Shown: positions 12,101 through 24,179, numbered from the stretch's first letter. The stretch is 64,000 bases of DNA from Linanthus parryae (GCA_023055425.1 JALGPY010000003.1:20953001-21017000); one strand, 5' to 3'. Notes: a model not told the origin generated them from the letters alone. Translations and numbers: made by a program.

Positions 12101-15100
12101 TGATGATACCAAAAATCCTATTTCACGAATTCTTGCGGTATATGAAAAGGCGGAGAGCATGGGTTTCCTTACTGAAGACCTTGCTTGTGAACATGTTTCC
12201 CTTCACTTGCAACTAGGGAAGCTGGATGACGCTAGGGCACTTGCAGGAAAGCTGTGTAGTGGAAAACACTCAGATGCAGTGAACTTGTGGGGTCTTCGGT
12301 TTTCTATGGAGATGAAATGTGTTACAGAGAAATCTGTTTCGCCAAGTAAAGCTGATCTACTCCCTGTCTTTCAGCTATTGAAAAATGTTCTTACAAAAAT
12401 GAATGTGCAGAAAGCTGAAAGCTTATGGCTCATGGTATGTACATACATTTCTTCTTTTGATTGTTTCAAAGCTGGCTCATTATTCGGAATCATTGTTCTG
12501 ACACTCTAATGATAGCACATACTAAATTATCTGCCTTCGGTGTCAATAGCTTACACACTGAACTCTGTATTTGCTTCAACTGTTAATTAGAAAAGTCATA
12601 GTTAGTTAAACGGACACCGTTGGATGTTATTATGTCTTTTAGATGACCCCAGTGGATGTTATCATGTCATTCAGATAGCTCTGTAGTTTCGTCTATCGTT
12701 GAACTTCAATACTCCGTAACAACAAAATCACATGCAAACTCACACTACTAAAGCATCACGTACTAATGATGTATGATTGAAGCAGTATTAAATGAATTGA
12801 AAGAATCTGATCCGTTCCTAGGAAACATCTGGGCTGTAAACGTGGGTTCAATGTAATTTTAAAATTTTGGTATCGTATGACGGAGAGAGCATCAAAAGTC
12901 ATTGCAGTCCTGGCAGTTAACCTGAGCCACCTCAATCGTCCGTTCCTTTTTTGAGACCTAAAGCCACCTTTCTGGAAGTAACTTGAAATAAAATTGCAAT
13001 TTTATATCTGTCAAGAGATATAATAAGCAACACACTCATTAAAATTGATTGTCGTTTTACCATGCTAACTTCTAGCTCTAGATTTAACTTGGAAGCTCAT
13101 GGAAGTTACATTTTACCTCTCCTCTGGTGAGCCAAGTCTGCCGGAGGCTTTTCCTACTGGGATTACATTCTTTGTTGATTGTGATCTATGTATCTTCGTA
13201 GTTCTTTGAAGTTTTAATCGTACGAGTAGCGGTTTCTTCCACTTTGTTGATGTTTCCAATTCTTGTGGGTAATTTTTTGACGAAAAAAGTGCACCCATAC
13301 AGAGGTCGATTGATTTTCTGTAGAATCTTTCATCAGCATAATGCACTTGATCTTTGCAAATGTAAGGATAATCTTATTTTGTTATATTTCTCATAATGAC
13401 TGAAAGAGAACATCACACTTTATTTTCTCTAACCTGAATTATTCAAAGCTAGTAGGTCCAATGTCCTTGGAACTACACATAAATTAATGTTTGGAAACAA
13501 TGTGCTGATAATTACTACTACATTGTTATGCTTATGATTGGCATCTAAGGGACCAAGTTTATTAATGGCAGTCCATCAAACAAGACTTTATTATGTTGAT
13601 CGAAAACAAGAAGGGAGAAGTAAAAAAAAGAAACAGACGGAACAACAATAATCTTTGATTAATTGACTAAAAGTCCTCTGTGACTTGATCGTGCTTGCAT
13701 ATCTTCTTGTCCTTCCCTCCTGCATGGAAATGTGAATTGGATGACGAAATGTATTGTTTCGTGCAACTTTATTAATATTTTTATTCTGCAGGGCCTGAAG
13801 TTTTTCTCCAATCAAAGACATTATTTTGACAAGCTGGTTGAGCTTTCCTTGCCTTCTTTAACTAGAGATGGTGGCAGTGATGATGGGTTTTCATTGTCTT
13901 CTGCCATTGTAGACGTTGTTCTTCAGCGGGATGGAATTCAGTGTGCGAGGGACACATACAAGCGGTAATTCACTCTATCCCTGACCAAGGATATTTTTAT
14001 TCAGCTTCATATATGCTTTTTGGAGGTCTGACAAGATGCAGCCTGTGCTTTATTTTGTATGACATGCTTCCTTATCTATAGTTCTTTCTTCCAATTATAG
14101 TGATACATGGAAAACACGTAGCATGGCCAGTTCAAGTCCTAAAACATACCCATGGATTTTAACTTAAATAAAAAACTTATTACCAAGTTTGCTGGATATG
14201 TTCCTGTTTGCTCTAATTTGTTTGTGGAACTAGACCCTAATCAGAATTATATGTTTTTTTTTTTTAATTCCTTTGATTAATAAACAGATTCAGAGAGAAA
14301 ACACTTTTGGTTGAAGTCTATTAGTCTCATGTGTATCATTTTTTTTTTACTATAATTTGATACTGATTTAGAAAACTAGTTTACCACAAACGGTGCTAGC
14401 TTAGTGTTGGAGCATTTGAAGCCTCTACATGACGTTCAGGATTCGACCCCTACTGGTAGTAGGTTGGTTTAGGATACAATTAAAAAAAGAATTAGTTTGC
14501 ATTTTCACCAAAATATTATGAATCTAATTCCAAGTTGGGCCTCTGTGCGACCATAACAGATTTAAACATCAATCACATGAACCCTCTCCGTCTCTCATCT
14601 TGTTGCTTTTCCTCTCAAAACACCTTTTTTTTTCCTGTCGTCAGCAATTTTCATGTTTGAAAGGGGTAAAAGGACCATTGACTTTCAAATGCTTCTCCAA
14701 AATAGACATTTGATTATGGAAACAGTCTTTTTTTTTTCAAGGAGCTCCTTTTTGTGTGGTGAATAAGAAGCCCATTGTAAAGTTCCAAAACGTCTTATGT
14801 TCCGTGTTTCATATTGAAGTGGTTTTAACATTGTATTTCCTTTTGTTGTAATTACGAGTTTGATTTTTGAACTTGTTCAAATTTCCTCGTGACTGAGTAA
14901 ATATGATTACAGATTAGGTGTTCCTCGTGGCTGAGTGAATATTATTAAAGATAAGATAAGCTGTGGCCTTGAACATTTAGTTAGTAATGTTTGTAAGTAG
15001 GCAGAGATTCTGCCGTGGCATCTGGAGATGTGTTAAAAAGTCTTGAGCTTCAAATTTATTGTGTGGTCAATCTTACTATACAAGAAAAGCGATTAGGACT

Positions 15101-15933
15101 ACCATAGGTGAATGTCAATGGAAACTCGTCAAGTCCTAAACCCACCAAATCTGATACGGGTTTCACTCCTCCTTGTCCTTCAGGCTATGCTTGGAGTCGT
15201 GGATTTTGGAAGGAAAAGAAAAAACAGTAATAAAATTATTTATTTGATTGATTGTGCGCAAAGTTCTTCACTCTATGGGTTCAATAATAGGAAAACAGTA
15301 CTCGAAGAGTTTGATTGCGCATGATTCCAAGGTTCTTGAATATTTGTATTATCTTCATTTTCTACTTCCTAATCCTTCCAAGAATAGTCTCCATTTTTCT
15401 AAGAATTCGATAACTGATAAAATGCTAGCTGAAAGCAATTCCTTTGGTCCTTATATTTGCAGATTTCTTGCGTTACCCCATCCTGGTCTTGCACTATATA
15501 ACAAATGTATTGAGTTGGAAGCAAACCTCGCATCTGCTGGTGATGGTAATTGCCTTCGTGAATGCCGGAAATTGTACGAATCTGCACTTTCAACTTATGA
15601 CCAAGATGTGAACCTGTGGCACAGTTATTATTCGACAGAAATCCGGGTAAGCTCAAATTTCAAGTTAAGACATGAGTTTACAAAAATAAGAGTGTTTTAT
15701 AAGTTCCCCAATTGCTGGGTCACTTGTTTAACCAATGTTCTTTTCAGTTTTATTGTTTAATTAGTTTTTGGATAATTATTTTAGATTTGACATTTTACGA
15801 AATCTTTCTCGTGACAAGTATTCTGATAAAAAACGTGCAGATGGGAACATCAGAAACTGCTAATGCGGTGTACTGGCGTGCAAAGAAGTTGCTCAAGGAG
15901 AAAGTTGCATTTCTGTCTTCCGAGTGTTTGTGA
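9108..15933 (+). CDS. UTP6: UTP6-like U3 snoRNP / SSU processome protein, six exons
   Basis: Exons read from frame and GT-AG sites: 9108-9512, 10561-11181, 11976-12434, 13792-13964, 15463-15646 and 15841-15933. They join in frame to about 644 residues, the usual size of plant UTP6. The start MADTVQYRLERMLNELEDLE is the conserved N-terminus of the family. It is followed by a helical half-a-TPR (HAT) region with motifs such as LWFRYLEFCRE, VPGVWIYAAAWEF and LWVEYLRMEL. UTP6 belongs to the UtpB subcomplex that helps assemble the 90S pre-ribosome on nascent pre-rRNA in the nucleolus and is needed for 18S rRNA maturation. I see no disruption; the gene looks intact. Introns 2 to 4 hold no second gene, and short open frames there (for example 15248-15460) are incidental. 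The C-terminus is short after the last HAT-like block, as I recall for plant homologues. Confidence 0.92.
11575..11650. repeat. Short direct repeat in UTP6 intron 2
   Basis: The 22-base phrase starting TTACTCTGTGCATTAC and ending ACTTGA occurs at about 11575-11596 and again at about 11629-11650, 54 bases apart. It is a small local duplication in the intron with no apparent function. Confidence 0.6.
14385..14495 (+). repeat. tRNA-derived SINE fragment in UTP6 intron 4
   Basis: The segment has a box A-like GCTAGCTTAGTGTTGGAGCA and, about 40 bases on, box B-like GGATTCGACCCC. It ends in an A-rich run (aattaaaaaaag). This layout matches a plant tRNA-related SINE. Its borders and target duplication are unclear. 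Confidence 0.5.
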
Positions 15934-16972
15934 TGTAGTTCTGTGCCCACTTGTGGCTTCCCAATTTTGACTCTGATTATTTCCCTTTGGATGTACCAAC
16001 ATGTTCTATGATAATATAGTCTGTTTTCTGTATTATTCCATGTCACTAGAGTCACGATCTTGAGAAAGAAGCCTTCAGGTCAGTCCGTGAAAGTAGTGAA
16101 ATTAGTCTCCGATCTTGGCAAGTAGTCTCCGATCATGAGTCATGGCAAGATCAGTTAGTCATCCCATGCATACAGATGATACTTGTAGACACGTAGAGCT
16201 GTCAAACAGGTGGGTTGGACGGGTAAAGCTAATTTGCAAACGGGTTTAAGCATAAATGGGTCCAACCTGTTAACATTCCTCTTTCAAAATGGGTGGTGGG
16301 TTATCATATGGTTCAAAGTTGAAACAAACCTGAAACTGTCCGTTTAGACAATGAGAGGATTGAAAGAGGAGCAGCATGGAGACATCACTCGTCAAATGAA
16401 GTTTGATTTTGTATGTTCTCTTTTCTTATTTCCTCGACCTTTTGAGTTACTCCAAGAGCACCGCGTGAGTATGACACTTATTGCTTCGCACTTTTCATGA
16501 ATTGACATATGTCTCCACTAAAGTTAACATCTACTCCTTTAGATTAGAAAAGAATCAGGTTTCTACTTGTATATTTCTCTCATGCAAGTAATAATAGAGA
16601 AAGTGATATCATGACTATCTGAAATGGAAACACCATCGTGGTATCATCAAACTGAAGTCAAGTTGGTCGGCAACAATGATTTCATCAGACCCAAGTCGAG
16701 TTGTTTCGGAACGGCTTGGTCCAGTTACAACTAGTTGTATCCTGGAGAAGCATACTTCCATCGCAGGTTGTCCCCAACTCCTATACTGAATCCTTCATAA
16801 CCCAGCAAGAACCGGGGCAGCATAGGCTTCATTCAGAATTTCCAACATGTGGTAGTTTTACCAAAGTGAGATCTTGTAAGCTTCGACCTGTCCGGAGGGC
16901 TAATTTGTATTCCGCAATGATTCGTATCACATCAAGGATTAAAGGTTTCTGTGCCGAAAGAGACTGATTCAA
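15934..16972. other. Intergenic region between UTP6 and the hAT-like MITE
   Basis: The first part is presumably the UTP6 3' UTR. At 16192-16290 the phrase tagagctgtcaaacaggtgggttggacgggta resembles the end of hAT-type elements (TAGAGCTGTCAA), but no matching inverted end was found, so it is at most a truncated copy. Open frames at 16701-16967 show no conserved features. Confidence 0.4.
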
Positions 16973-17393
16973 GGCTAGTTTGGGGATGTTGTGGCATTTT
17001 ATAAAGCAGCTGTGTAGAAAGTGTTGTAAAAAAGCCATTGTTGAAATCCACTTAAAAAGTGTTCGGTAATTTTATAACCTACATAGGAAAACTGTTTTTT
17101 GCTTATTGTGTTTTTTAATTACTTGCTTTAGAATGTCGAAGCAACAATACATGATAGAATATATATTACAACTAGATAGATTTTGAATTTATGGTTAAGA
17201 CATGAATAAATAAGTCTAATAAGATTATCAAAAAACAGCTTCCAAAAAGCACCCCTCCATGCTTCTCTAAGCTGAGGTGGGAAAGTACTTGCTGTCTAGA
17301 AAGTAGAAAAATAACAATTTACTAGACACATAAGCAACCGCTTTTGCATATAAAGGCAGCGTTCTAGAAAGCAAAAAAATACCAAACGGGCTC
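16973..17393. mobile_element. hAT-like MITE between the two host genes
   Basis: The left end GGCTAGTTTGGGG and the inverted right end GAGCCCGTTTGGTA form imperfect terminal inverted repeats. The flanks tgattcaa and ttattcac agree at six of eight positions, consistent with an aged 8-bp hAT target duplication. The interior is AT-rich and non-coding. Length is about 421 bp. Confidence 0.5.
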
Positions 17394-17568
17394 TTATTCA
17401 CCCATGAATTTATATACAACCATGAATCTGGATTCCTGAGGAAGATTTATACACAGCCAAAGCCTTGCTATATCGATTCAATAATTACAATAAGCTATAT
17501 ACTCAGGGTAGTTCCCAGTACAATTCGATGTATCTGTATTCAGCACACTTCTATCGTCCCGTGATTGA

Positions 17569-20508
17569 CTACACTCTTGGCCACTGGGGACTAACGACCT
17601 GCACGTGCGCACAGAGATCATCAAGAGAAAGCACAAAAATGAACTGCCCACCTCCATCCAAATAATGCGTGTTTCTAAATAGTTGTAGACAACACTAACC
17701 TCTAATGTACTAAACACTAATCTCATTCTGCTCGCGACAAGCGACGTCTCCTCTGCTTTGCCCATGGTTGCCGTTTGCTCCAGTTGAAGTGTCTTCACAG
17801 GAAGCCTAAAGCAAATGCGATAAAATGACAAGGGTCATGACCAACATTCACAACTTCATCACAAAAATGTATTAAAGGCCGAAGATAAAAACTATAAAAG
17901 CATGTGGCAACGGCAGAGGCACAAACTTTATAATGACAATTGAGCAAGTTAACATCATTTTTTTTTTTTTTTTTGCAGACGAGAACAACCAAAGATTTGA
18001 GAAACTTGGAACTCACCATGCCATGCCTCTCAAGTAGTATGCATTGGCTATGATGGCACAGAATCCATTCCAGTGAAGCAGTTTTTCATCTGAGACTGGA
18101 GGAGTTGATGACCATCGAACTACAGTTGGTTGTGGGGTACACAGGATGGTAATGAATACAATGCTCAACCAGAGAATGCACTCGTTGATCTGCATCATGA
18201 GATAACAACAGGCACCAAATTTGAAGTCAGACCAGAAATACAAGAGTTTTAGAACATATGATGAGCCAAATTTCATGTGTGAAATCAGAGATCTTCAGGA
18301 CGGAAAAGTTGTTTCTAATTGGTCTTTCTATAGCCAAAGTAACTAAGGTAAATTATAACACCGACAGAAGAATAAAGTCAACTAATATCCAGAATCATAT
18401 TCTCTAGTCGTGAATATGACTCTCACGTGCACCGTTTGAGCTTTATGATGGAAGGCAATCACAAGACTCACACAACTGTCGAAGGGAAATTCACAGTTCA
18501 GGAATGAGTAGACAACTCCTGTTATGCGGAAACATTGAGTTTATCAATGGCTTGAACATGTAAAAAGCAAGTATTCCTTCTCGCTTGGCCGAATCCCTCC
18601 GTAAGCAGATAGCAGCCACATTGACACGCCCTGAGCTCTAGGCAGCCTAGTCCGGATCCAAAATGTGGCACTGACCACGAGGGAATCCCTAAAACCAAAT
18701 CCTGAAGTTAACATTCAGAGCATTAGGAACCTTTTCTGACCATAAAGTTTGTCTGGGCTGATTCAACAAAAAGACTTAAAAGATTAAGGGAATCTCCAAC
18801 CATGGAAGGGGTGGGGGAAGGGGATGGGGTGGGGGTGGTGGTCTCCAACCAATGGAGGTGAATGGGAAGGTGAAGCGGTGGGGGTGAAAAAGAGAAGGGG
18901 GAAGGGGAAAACCCCTTAGGCCATCCCTATCAAGTGGATGATTTATGCAGTTTCAATTTTTTAATTAGGTTTAAGGATTCTAATTAACATTTATTGTATT
19001 TTTAATAAAATATAACTATTTAAAAAATAATAATTAAATACATAAATGTTTCATATTTGTAATTTAAATTTACGTTAAAAATGTCCATCACATTTTTGTG
19101 TAAATTGTAATAGTGTGACGAATTTCTCTCTACACATCGTTACTGTAATTCTAATTATTTATACAATATAATAATATTAATTTTATATTATAATTTTAAT
19201 TAATAAACTATAAGGTAAATTGTTAACAGTAAGTTTAATTGGATAATAAAGGTTGTTCGGTTGGAGACGAAGGGGTAGGTGAAGCGAAAGGTCAAGGTTG
19301 GGTGGGAAGTGGGTCCCTGAGGTGAAGGTGAAGGTGAAGGTGGTAAGCTTCGGTTGGAGATGGCCTAAAGAAGAGAATTGTGTTCAAGGAGAGAGTCTCT
19401 GCACAGAGTGGGAGCTCTTTATGCGACACTGGCCCGAACGACTAGGGAAAAGGCTGCTCCAAACAGAGAAGCAGATGCAGTGAACATGAATTGGCAATCA
19501 AGCGGATGTGGCAAATCTTTGAATTGCGGCATAGGATACTTGAACGGACATTCCTATATTTTAAGTTACTGAGTATGGTCCGATATACTGTAATAACTAC
19601 TGATATAGTTGGCCATTCACAGAAATCAGAATTCATTAAGTTTTCCGCTACAACAGGTTTAGGCATACTAAGTAAACCCAAGACGCATCAGCAAAGGAGA
19701 CTTGAATACAAATTCAAACATAATGAAACAATAAATGGGTAGTGAAGAATAAACCTCTTACGGTTTTACCAAATGGGCTTGTGATACTATGCTGTAGAAT
19801 TCCAGTTCAAGTAAATGTGATAAGAATTTACCTCGTCATAGTAAATCTTGGACTTCAGACTGGTGCTTCCACCATAACTTTGCATTCCTTCAATTTCATA
19901 ACCTGATTCCTTCATGTCAGCAAGTTCCGTCCTCAGTCCTTCTTCAGTGCACCCCAAAGCATATGCATTTACACCAGCCCTGATAAACTCCTAGTACTCG
20001 TAAACACAACCATGTTACTTCAAGAAAGGAATAATTTGATGTCACAGTAAAAGATCAATTTTTACCAACAAAGTATACTTTTAAGTTGTCACCTCCTCCA
20101 CGTTCAACAGAGTTTATATACCGCCTAAACAGACTGATTGCTATATTACGGGATGACCGATACTCGTCATCTGCTGCCAAAGACTCGTGCAATTGACACT
20201 GCAGATTAGTGGGAAAATACTCATAAAGCAACAACTATAAGTCAGCGAGAGTTACTAATTGATAAAACTGCCAAGGTTCGACAATCACTTACTAGCCATC
20301 TCCTAGGAGGTGTTTGATATGAAAGGTGATGGATCCTAAGTCGAGTAGATCTCTTTGCGGAGAAAGGAGATCTCAATAGTGTTTTATCAGCGTTACATCT
20401 TCTATGGATTGGCGAAACTATGGAGCTAACAAATGCAACTTTGTAGAGGTTAGCCGCTGGTAGCGCCAGACTCTTGCTGATGGCTCCAGAATTCTGAAAC
20501 TTTAGCAT
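17569..20508 (-). CDS. Conserved plant protein with probable plastid transit peptide, six coding exons
   Basis: Minus-strand exons by frame and splice sites: 20508-20293, 20198-20079, 19990-19832, 18189-18017, 17805-17700 and 17598-17569. They join in frame to about 267 residues. The first 72 residues are rich in Ser, Ala, Arg and Lys with few acids, like a chloroplast transit peptide. The mature part carries blocks I remember as conserved across plants: FIRAGVNAYALGCTEEGL, the hydrophobic CILWLSIVFITILCTPQPT (a possible membrane segment), GFCAIIANAYYLRGMAW and a C-terminus ending SPQWPRV. I believe homologues carry labels such as seed-maturation-like or DUF760/UV-B-induced protein, but I cannot verify this and assign no function. 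Splice phases agree throughout and no stop interrupts the frame. Intron 3 (18190-19831) holds a Harbinger-type MITE. Confidence 0.85.
18788..19365. mobile_element. PIF/Harbinger (Tourist-like) MITE inside intron 3
   Basis: The left end GGGAATCTCCAACCATGG matches the inverted right end GGCCATCTCCAACCGAAGC. The element is flanked on both sides by the trinucleotide TAA (18785-18787 and 19366-19368), the target duplication typical of PIF/Harbinger. It is 578 bp and non-coding, G-rich near both ends and very AT-rich in the middle. Confidence 0.8.
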
Positions 20509-20539
20509 GGTTCAATCATGATATGATACCTTCATAATC
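20509..20539 (-). other. Inferred 5' UTR exon 2 of the plastid-protein gene
   Basis: Just upstream of the start codon at 20508 the minus strand reads ccttgcag followed by gattatgaagg, a good splice acceptor. This suggests that the leader is interrupted and that the first, untranslated exon lies further upstream. Confidence 0.55.
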
Positions 20540-21494
20540 CTGCAAGGACGTTACTTTAAAACCCAGGAAAAGAAACGCTCTTGAGGCTACTCCATAGTGA
20601 GTTGTTTACAAAAAGCCTTCACATTGGGCATTATAAATAATATAGAGTTTCATTTTGGATCAATAAATTAACATAGCCATATAAACATCAACAGACACAG
20701 CAAGATAGCTTACAGAAATATATACTTCATCAGATGGCGTCCCAGTGTTACCGCAATTCACTCGTACCCCCGCGAATTGCGAATTGGATCACGTGTTCCG
20801 AAACGTGGAACCAGCGATCCTGATCGCTTAATTTGGCGATCCCAATCTTTTTCACTATTTTCAACTAAAGCATCTATGTAGAAGGGGGGAACTAAATTTA
20901 GATTTGCAAAGTTACATCCTTTTTTAGAGTATTGACTTTTAAATTGCATATATTGAGTAGTTTTACACCTTTATGATTTGCGATAAATGGTAAAACTCCT
21001 CTAAAGGTATCCAAAGAAGCATACTCTTGGTGAACCAAATTCCATAAGGTATGTGGTTTCGCGATCCCGTTCCTGTTCCACGAACCGGAACAATCCGTGT
21101 TCCAGGTAGGCGTGCCTTCCTATTGAACAGGCGGGAGAACATACTTATGACAGTCCATTGTGGTATAAGTTTGCCCAGAGAGTCAAAAAAAAAAAAAAAA
21201 AAATTATCTTGGAAATATCTAAGGAGTAAGGACTGGTATTTACAGCTGTTGCTATGCTCTTATATTAATAAATTAGGTCCAGCATTCATGGTTGTTGGGC
21301 TCCCACAGAGTCTTTATTAGCTCAAGTGATTGTTCATGAAGAATGGTGTTAAAGAAAGAAGAATGAAAGAATGAAAGAGTCGCTGTGTTTCAACGAAAGG
21401 AGAAAGGAGTTGTTTAAAATGACAAACCAAGCTTCAGGGTCAGAATTGCATTTATTCAAAGTTTGAGGCGTCCAAAACAATTCTCAGGAAGACC

Positions 21495-21698
21495 TTCTTA
21501 AGGAGAAATTTTTGTTTGCTCTAAGAGCAAATACACGTGGTGCTCTAATCAATACAGCACATGACACGTCAGGAAGAAAGAGAATGAGTGGCAGACAAAA
21601 GAAAGTGGATTCCTACATGTTCCTGACCTGTGATGTATTGATTAGAGCACCACGTCATATTTGCTCTTGGAGCAAGCAATAATTACTCCTTCTTAAGT
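21495..21698. mobile_element. Foldback MITE with about 65-base inverted arms
   Basis: The left arm runs from about 21495 and contains GCTCTAAGAGCAAATACACG and TGGTGCTCTAATCAATAC. The right arm ending near 21698 contains the inverted equivalents GTATTGATTAGAGCACCACG and TTTGCTCTTGGAGC. The arms differ at only a few positions and leave a spacer of about 75 bases. No transposase is present. The superfamily is uncertain because the target duplication is unclear. Confidence 0.75.
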
Positions 21699-22218
21699 CT
21701 CTTTACAACTCCTCTGTGCCTTTATCCTATTTTGTCAAAGTTCCTGCCTTTTTTGTAATTTAGCCAATCTTGTTAATGGCTGAGATTTAGTCTACTAATC
21801 AAACGGTCACAATTTAGACCGTTTGGTGTTCTTCTGTATTTAAGCTTGCTTTTGTGGCTTTAGGGCTTCTAATGGCTGTTGCCTAAGATTTGCAGCGAAG
21901 CTCTGCCAAAATTATGTCATGAATTTCTCTTTCTTGTTCTTGAGTTTTCTGGGTTTATCTTGTTGAATCTTTCATCATTCTACAAGAAATCTTCGATTTC
22001 TTTCAGTCTTTTCTAGCTGGTGACAAATGATGAACACAAACTTTATGTTATCCGTCTTATTGCCTAACCTGCAACTCTCTTCTACGGGAAGTTATTGTAG
22101 TGTAACCAACCCATTTGAATAATAGTAATTCATAAAAGCAAATCGCTGATTCATGACTGGCTGATAAGGAAGATAATTTCATGGCTCCTTGAATTTAGGT
22201 CACTGTCGTAATGTGTTA

Positions 22219-22445
22219 CTCCCTCTTTCCCAAAAATAAGCGGCGAGGTAGTTAGATTTTCAGAAAGTTTTGGAGATACTTTTCACTTATAGTACAAAAT
22301 TATCCTTTTCCTTATTCGGAAAATGAGGCAGAATCTTGAAAAAAACGGTGTGGACAAAATGTAAAAAGGAAAAAATAGGCAACTTACTGACCTAGGACAC
22401 TTATTTTGGGACTGATCAAAGACACAGTAAATGGGATGGTGGAAG
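22219..22445. mobile_element. Stowaway-like (Tc1/mariner) MITE
   Basis: It starts with CTCCCTCTTTCCCAAAAATA and ends with the diverged inverted equivalent (CTTCCACCATCCCA on the minus strand, then internal CCCAAAATAAGTG). It is flanked by TA on both sides (22217-22218 and 22446-22447). This start is characteristic of plant Stowaway elements. It is 227 bp and non-coding. Confidence 0.65.
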
Positions 22446-23124
22446 TATTTGGCAAAGACCCTCTAATCCTGTGCTTAAAGACCGGTGAGGTCGAATGGCC
22501 CCTTTAACCTTCAGGTATAACCCACCAGTGCCTTGGTAAGCTATTGACATAGAAATATCTAGATTCTGCTTGGTAAAACCGCCGCGTCCTTGAGATGTGT
22601 TACTTATTCAATTCTTGCTTTTTCATGGTTTTCTTTCTTACTCGTAAAAGATGTCTTCAGTTCAAAGTTCGTATCTTTTTTCTTTTTGAGATTTTCTTCA
22701 GTTCAAATTATAAAGTCCAGTCCTTGTATATATTTCATAAAGCAGAAAATAGCATGACCATTTTATCTCCTCCATATCTGAAAATACTACACTGTTTTTT
22801 GCTCAAGTTTTGAAGGAATTAGTCTTCCCAAATGATGTTTGGCCCAGTTACAAGTGTATCATTTGCTACTACTACTAAATGGTCACACATCATACTACAG
22901 AGATTGCAAACAAACCCTGAAATCAAAAGATAATCTTTCCTTTTTTTTTTTTAAGTGAATTCAGTCCGGTTAGTTGAATAACAAGAAAGCTTCATCTTTC
23001 TCATCAGAAAATGACGAATTTGCAATAATCAGAGATCCGTCCACAATAACGAAACCAGTTCTAAGTAATTTGAAACAGTCAAAGCGCAGAAATCAGCAAA
23101 GAAGAACGAATTTCTTCTACTCAC

Positions 23125-23275
23125 CTTGATTGTTTTTGGGTTTCGAGCTGAAATTTTTGCCGGCAACAGCTGAGAGAGAGAGAGAGAGAGCCAAGAAGAT
23201 AAAGTCTGTGAATTCGACGAATGGCTCTCTGTGGAGGACGAATTTCCAAATTTGTCTCTTTCTCCAGGGTAAAAT
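23125..23275 (-). promoter_or_regulatory. Inferred first untranslated exon and transcription start of the plastid-protein gene
   Basis: The minus strand has the look of a 5' UTR: pyrimidine-rich with CT repeats (23172-23190) and no long frame. It ends at a strong donor, CAATCAAG followed by gtgagtag (donor GT at 23124-23123). The nearest downstream acceptor on this strand that makes sense is at 20540, just before the start codon of the gene ending at 17569. The link is inference from splice signals only. A run of 23 C (23288-23310), a G-run in the gene's sense, lies just upstream. Confidence 0.45.
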
Positions 23276-23287
23276 ATACACCTTCGA

Positions 23288-23310
23288 CCCCCCCCCCCCC
23301 CCCCCCCCCC
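23288..23310. repeat. Poly-C tract of 23 bases
   Basis: An uninterrupted homopolymer C run lies immediately upstream of the inferred first exon. Its length may be affected by sequencing or assembly error. Confidence 0.9.
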
Positions 23311-23383
23311 AATAGTTTGACACAACGACATTCTTACCCATTTTAGTTTGAGAAAGGACAAGTACACTCCTAACTGTGACGTT

Positions 23384-23704
23384 GGCCCTGTTTGGATTTA
23401 ATGGTTTTGGGGTTAGGTTGAACCGTAACTTATTGTCGTGGATTTGATGGTTGGGGTTTTAGGGTTAGTGGGTGGGGTAGAATTTTTCCGGTGACCGGTT
23501 GAGTTGGAGCCGGTCACCGGTTGTTTTTTTTGTCGCTAAAAGTACAATTTTCGTCACCACATCATCTCCACACTCGGTCACCAGCCTACTTACCCGGTCA
23601 CCGGTTAAATTACCCGGCCACCGGTAATCACGTCCGGTGACCGGGTCTTTGTCATGGTTGGAGTTAGGTTGGGTTCAACATAACCCCGAAATCCAAACAG
23701 CCCC
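23384..23704. mobile_element. MITE with CCGGTSACCGG subterminal palindromes
   Basis: The left end GGCCCTGTTTGGATTT and the inverted right end GGGGCTGTTTGGATTT continue into matching GGGGTTA and TTGAACC blocks, so the arms are about 40 bases. The interior has four exact CCGGTSACCGG motifs (23488, 23510, 23594, 23634) and two variants (23575, 23614). A gtt trinucleotide flanks both sides, which is too short to settle the superfamily. Confidence 0.65.
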
Positions 23705-24179
23705 GTTGTTAATTTAGAGATGCGATCTATTTCACAAAACACTCACTGGAATGAGGGTAATCTTTTTCGAGGAAACATCCAGACTAGAAAGCACCATCTG
23801 ACTACAAATTTCTCCAACTCGGAATAACATGAGCACTCAGACATGGTTTCGATGACATGTGTACATCCCCAATACTTTCTGGTTCCTGCATCCACCCCTG
23901 TGCGCATATAACTTTTAGCTGATGCAATTTTTTTAAGGGTAAAAGACATTTTCCACCCTCAGACTATGGAGAAAATCCATTTTGCCCCATACGCTATGGA
24001 TAAGTTTTAAGCATAGCAACGAATTTAAGCATGCATTGAAACACCAATAAATTTTAAATTTTAACTAGAATCAAAGTAATACTTTTATGTGTTTTGGGGG
24101 AATACTTCAAGTTCCTCAAACTAACTTGGTTTGCTCTGGAAAGTCAAGGTTTTACTCTCTAGAACTCTCTCTCTCTAGG
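23705..24179. other. Short intergenic stretch before the LINE
   Basis: I see no gene or clear repeat. Part of 24000-24179 may be the 5' untranslated region of the LINE, whose start is not marked by a recognisable target duplication. Confidence 0.4.

Larger units (their letters stand above)
20540..23124 (-). other. Inferred 2.6-kb leader intron containing MITEs
   Basis: No coding exon is seen on either strand here. If the acceptor at 20540 pairs with the donor at 23124, the whole stretch is the first intron of the minus-strand gene. It holds a foldback element (21495-21698), a Stowaway-like MITE (22219-22445), an A-run near 21187 and a T-run near 22943. A GC-rich segment at 20748-21130 with repeated GTTCC/GGAAC phrases remains unexplained. 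Confidence 0.45.

Noticed and set aside
15248..15460. Open frame upstream of UTP6 exon 5
   Set aside because: It is intron sequence; UTP6 homology starts exactly at the acceptor at 15463.
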